From NCBI RefSeq assembly GCF_030813795.1, contig NZ_JAUSUX010000003.1, forward strand, positions 112,952-176,951: a stretch of 64,000 bases of DNA, given 5' to 3'. A program made the translations under genes and the position numbers. Under the pieces are notes generated by a model. It was not told where the DNA came from and did no database searches. It saw only the letters and a list, made by a program, of their open reading frames with translations. Below, piece after piece: positions 61,723 through 64,000 of this stretch. This stretch comes from Desulfofundulus luciae (lineage in GTDB: Bacteria; Bacillota; Desulfotomaculia; Desulfotomaculales; Desulfovirgulaceae). Numbering within the stretch: the stretch's first letter is position 1; every line of letters starts with the position of its first letter.

Positions 61723-63882
61723 GTTTCCAGCCTACCTATGAGGGATTGAAACTATTATATTGCGTTTCTGTTGCCTTGTCAAGTAAAAGTTTCCAGCCTA
61801 CCTATGAGGGATTGAAACATTCTGTTTTCATTATTACTCCTCCTTTTTAACTTAAGTTTCCAGCCTACCTATGAGGGATTGAAACCAACATTATTGCGGC
61901 AGGAGTAGGAATAACATTAACAGTTTCCAGCCTACCTATGAGGGATTGAAACATTTACCCCTTGACATCATAAATGAAAAATAATAAGAGTTTCCAGCCT
62001 ACCTATGAGGGATTGAAACCGACTTTAGTAGATGCTGCAAACATTTTGCTGTATGGTTTCCAGCCTACCTATGAGGGATTGAAACGTATAAACCCACGAA
62101 CGTACTTCCCTTTAGTAACATGTTTCCAGCCTACCTATGAGGGATTGAAACGCCGAGATGCCTTTTTCGTTTCTTAATTCCCTTAGTCGTTTCCAGCCTA
62201 CCTATGAGGGATTGAAACAGGAGGTGGCGAAATGAGAAAATACGTAACCATCACCGAGTTTCCAGCCTACCTATGAGGGATTGAAACAGGATCGCCCCGC
62301 CGGTGGGCGTGGCGGGCAACAAAGTTTCCAGCCTACCTATGAGGGATTGAAACCCATTTTCCCCTCTCCTTCCTCCCCGGCCCCTTGGCGGGTTTCCAGC
62401 CTACCTATGAGGGATTGAAACAGGAACATCTTCTGAGTATAGAATAGCACGCTCTCATGGTTTCCAGCCTACCTATGAGGGATTGAAACCTCCTGCCTGC
62501 GCAAGAGCGAGGGTAATGAGAGCGGTTTCCAGCCTACCTATGAGGGATTGAAACCAAGGGACATCAAGGATAAAATCATCCAAAAAGTGCTGTTTCCAGC
62601 CTACCTATGAGGGATTGAAACGCGACGGGGTTGATCACAACCCCGTCTGGGAAACCGGTTTCCAGCCTACCTATGAGGGATTGAAACGCAGCCGTGGCGG
62701 AAACGGGAGATGTGGGTGTTGTGGTTTCCAGCCTACCTATGAGGGATTGAAACTCCTGGTAGCCGAAGTCCCTGGGCCTCACCCGCGCCAGTTTCCAGCC
62801 TACCTATGAGGGATTGAAACACGAGAACATTTTCCACTACGCCTACCGGTGCCTGGTTTCCAGCCTACCTATGAGGGATTGAAACTCTCCACCACCGCCG
62901 CAGCCTGTTCGGAATAGGCCAGTTTCCAGCCTACCTATGAGGGATTGAAACTTTCCACTCCTTGATGATGTTGGCTTCCAGGTCGTCGGTTTCCAGCCTA
63001 CCTATGAGGGATTGAAACATCAGGTAAACGTAGATGTCTTTCAGCAGTCTTTCCGGTTTCCAGCCTACCTATGAGGGATTGAAACCCTGCACTTCCACCT
63101 TACCCCTGCGCACACGGCGCAGGTTTCCAGCCTACCTATGAGGGATTGAAACATACTCCTGGGTTTCCTCGGCCCTCCCGGGGGTGCTTGTTTCCAGCCT
63201 ACCTATGAGGGATTGAAACTCTCCCAGGGGTATGAGTACGCAGAATAGCCGAAACGTTTCCAGCCTACCTATGAGGGATTGAAACCTTTTTTTGCGGCCT
63301 GACTTGCGTTTATGTGCCGTTGTTTCCAGCCTACCTATGAGGGATTGAAACGCTCATAAGGATATTTTATAAAGCATACCTTTATGGGTTTCCAGCCTAC
63401 CTATGAGGGATTGAAACTGAAATGCCCCAGGTGCAAAAACCTTTGTTCCCTATCGTTTCCAGCCTACCTATGAGGGATTGAAACTCCAGGGTGGCCAGCT
63501 TCCCCCTTAGTTCCTCTAAATCGTTTCCAGCCTACCTATGAGGGATTGAAACATCCAGCAAGGGCCGGCTGTCTGTGCTGCATGCAGTGTTTCCAGCCTA
63601 CCTATGAGGGATTGAAACACTGACTGGCAAAAGTGCTTTATTTTGGTAGCAGTGGTTTCCAGCCTACCTATGAGGGATTGAAACAAGAAATTAAACAAGC
63701 AGAAAGTGGAAGTTGTTTTAGTTTCCAGCCTACCTATGAGGGATTGAAACTCCCAAACTACTTCCTCCTGATAACAGAACTCAGGAGGTTTCCAGCCTAC
63801 CTATGAGGGATTGAAACATTTTAACACGTCAAAAACCTTATCATCATTCCTAGTTTCCAGCCTACCTATGAGGGATTGAAAC
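61723..63882 (+). CRISPR. CRISPR array, 33 identical 30-bp repeats, 32 spacers
   Basis: The repeat is 30 bases, beginning GTTTCCAGCC and ending GGATTGAAAC; all 33 copies read as identical. Spacers are 35-39 bases, mostly 36-37. The ATTGAAAC end is the typical 5' handle of Cas6-processed I-B and III crRNAs, which gives the + strand as transcribed strand and places the leader after cas2. Even the distal copies show no decay, so the array is probably recent or maintained. No spacer was seen to match another part of the window by eye. Confidence 0.98.
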
Positions 63883-64000
63883 TTTTTAATCATATTATTA
63901 CCTCCTCGTATCATAGTATTAGAACCACCGGACAACCCCAGATTCCAGTTTAGGAATAATATGGGTTGACCGGATGGTTGGGAACCGGTTCCCATATTAC
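63883..64000. other. Post-array sequence, possible orphan spacer
   Basis: Immediately after the last repeat, about 36 bases read in reverse complement as a Shine-Dalgarno and start (AGGAGGTAATAATATG then ATTAAAAA), the same style as several spacers. It could be a spacer whose distal repeat was lost. The rest, up to the window edge, is unassigned. Confidence 0.35.

Noticed and set aside
61974..62809. Short ORFs on both strands within the CRISPR array that repeat a peptide such as FQPTYEGLK or FQSLIGRLET
   Set aside because: They are translations of the repeat unit and have no start-site or length support.
61723..63882. Self-targeting spacers against genes in this window
   Set aside because: No match was found by eye; a proper search of the whole genome could still find one.

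Overview
The window looks like a chromosomal segment of a spore-forming, probably thermophilic, GC-rich anaerobic Firmicute of the Desulfotomaculum / Pelotomaculum group (Peptococcaceae). Reasons: the mreBCD-minCDE-rodA-spoIVFAB-rng-rplU-rpmA-spo0B-obg-proBA-nadD-rsfS gene order, sporulation genes, a T-box leader, many TTG/GTG starts behind strong Shine-Dalgarno sites, and a diheme fumarate reductase / succinate dehydrogenase. The assignment is inferred from gene content and order; no database was searched.

Region 1 (1-22.9 kb) is mostly core genome: cell shape (mreB end, mreC, mreD, PBP2, rodA), division-site selection (minC, minD, minE), the SpoIVFA/SpoIVFB sporulation protease pair behind a sigma-E-like promoter, two linked radical-SAM-family proteins, RNase G, L21/L27, Spo0B, Obg, proline synthesis and NadD. 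It is interrupted by two copies of a repeat element whose cores lie in opposite orientation. Region 2 (22.9-32.3 kb) holds a minus-strand sdhC-sdhA-sdhB operon, a small RRM protein, rsfS, and a leucine-type T-box leader that contains a complete tRNA-Ala(GGC) gene. An acyl-CoA ligase follows the leader, then leuS.

Region 3 (32.3-41 kb) looks like a sigma-54 regulon. A CBS-PAS-PAS-AAA+ activator is followed by dihydrolipoamide dehydrogenase, a sodium/solute symporter, an OsmC protein, GcvH and two radical SAM proteins resembling the alternative lipoyl synthase LipS1/LipS2. One near-perfect and one weaker -24/-12 promoter lie in front of the target genes.

Region 4 (41.4-63.9 kb) is a large CRISPR-Cas island. 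A type III-D-like operon comes first: a CARF-HTH protein, Csx15, Cas10 with a cyclase GGDD motif but no visible HD nuclease motif, four Csm3/RAMP-type subunits, Csx10, a small subunit and an unknown protein. Next is a CARF-RelE fusion (Cami1-like). A complete type I-B operon follows (cas6, cas8b, cas7, cas5, cas3, cas4, cas1, cas2), then an array of 33 identical 30-bp repeats and 32 spacers. The type III genes have no adaptation genes of their own and presumably use the I-B Cas6 and array. Their likely defence logic is that Cas10 makes cyclic oligoadenylate, the CARF-RelE protein is activated to cut mRNA on ribosomes, and the CARF-HTH and Csx15 proteins tune, report or remove the signal.

The two most unusual items are the tRNA gene sitting inside the T-box riboswitch (27.4-27.8 kb) and the CARF-RelE / CARF-HTH / Csx15 signalling set around the III-D complex.
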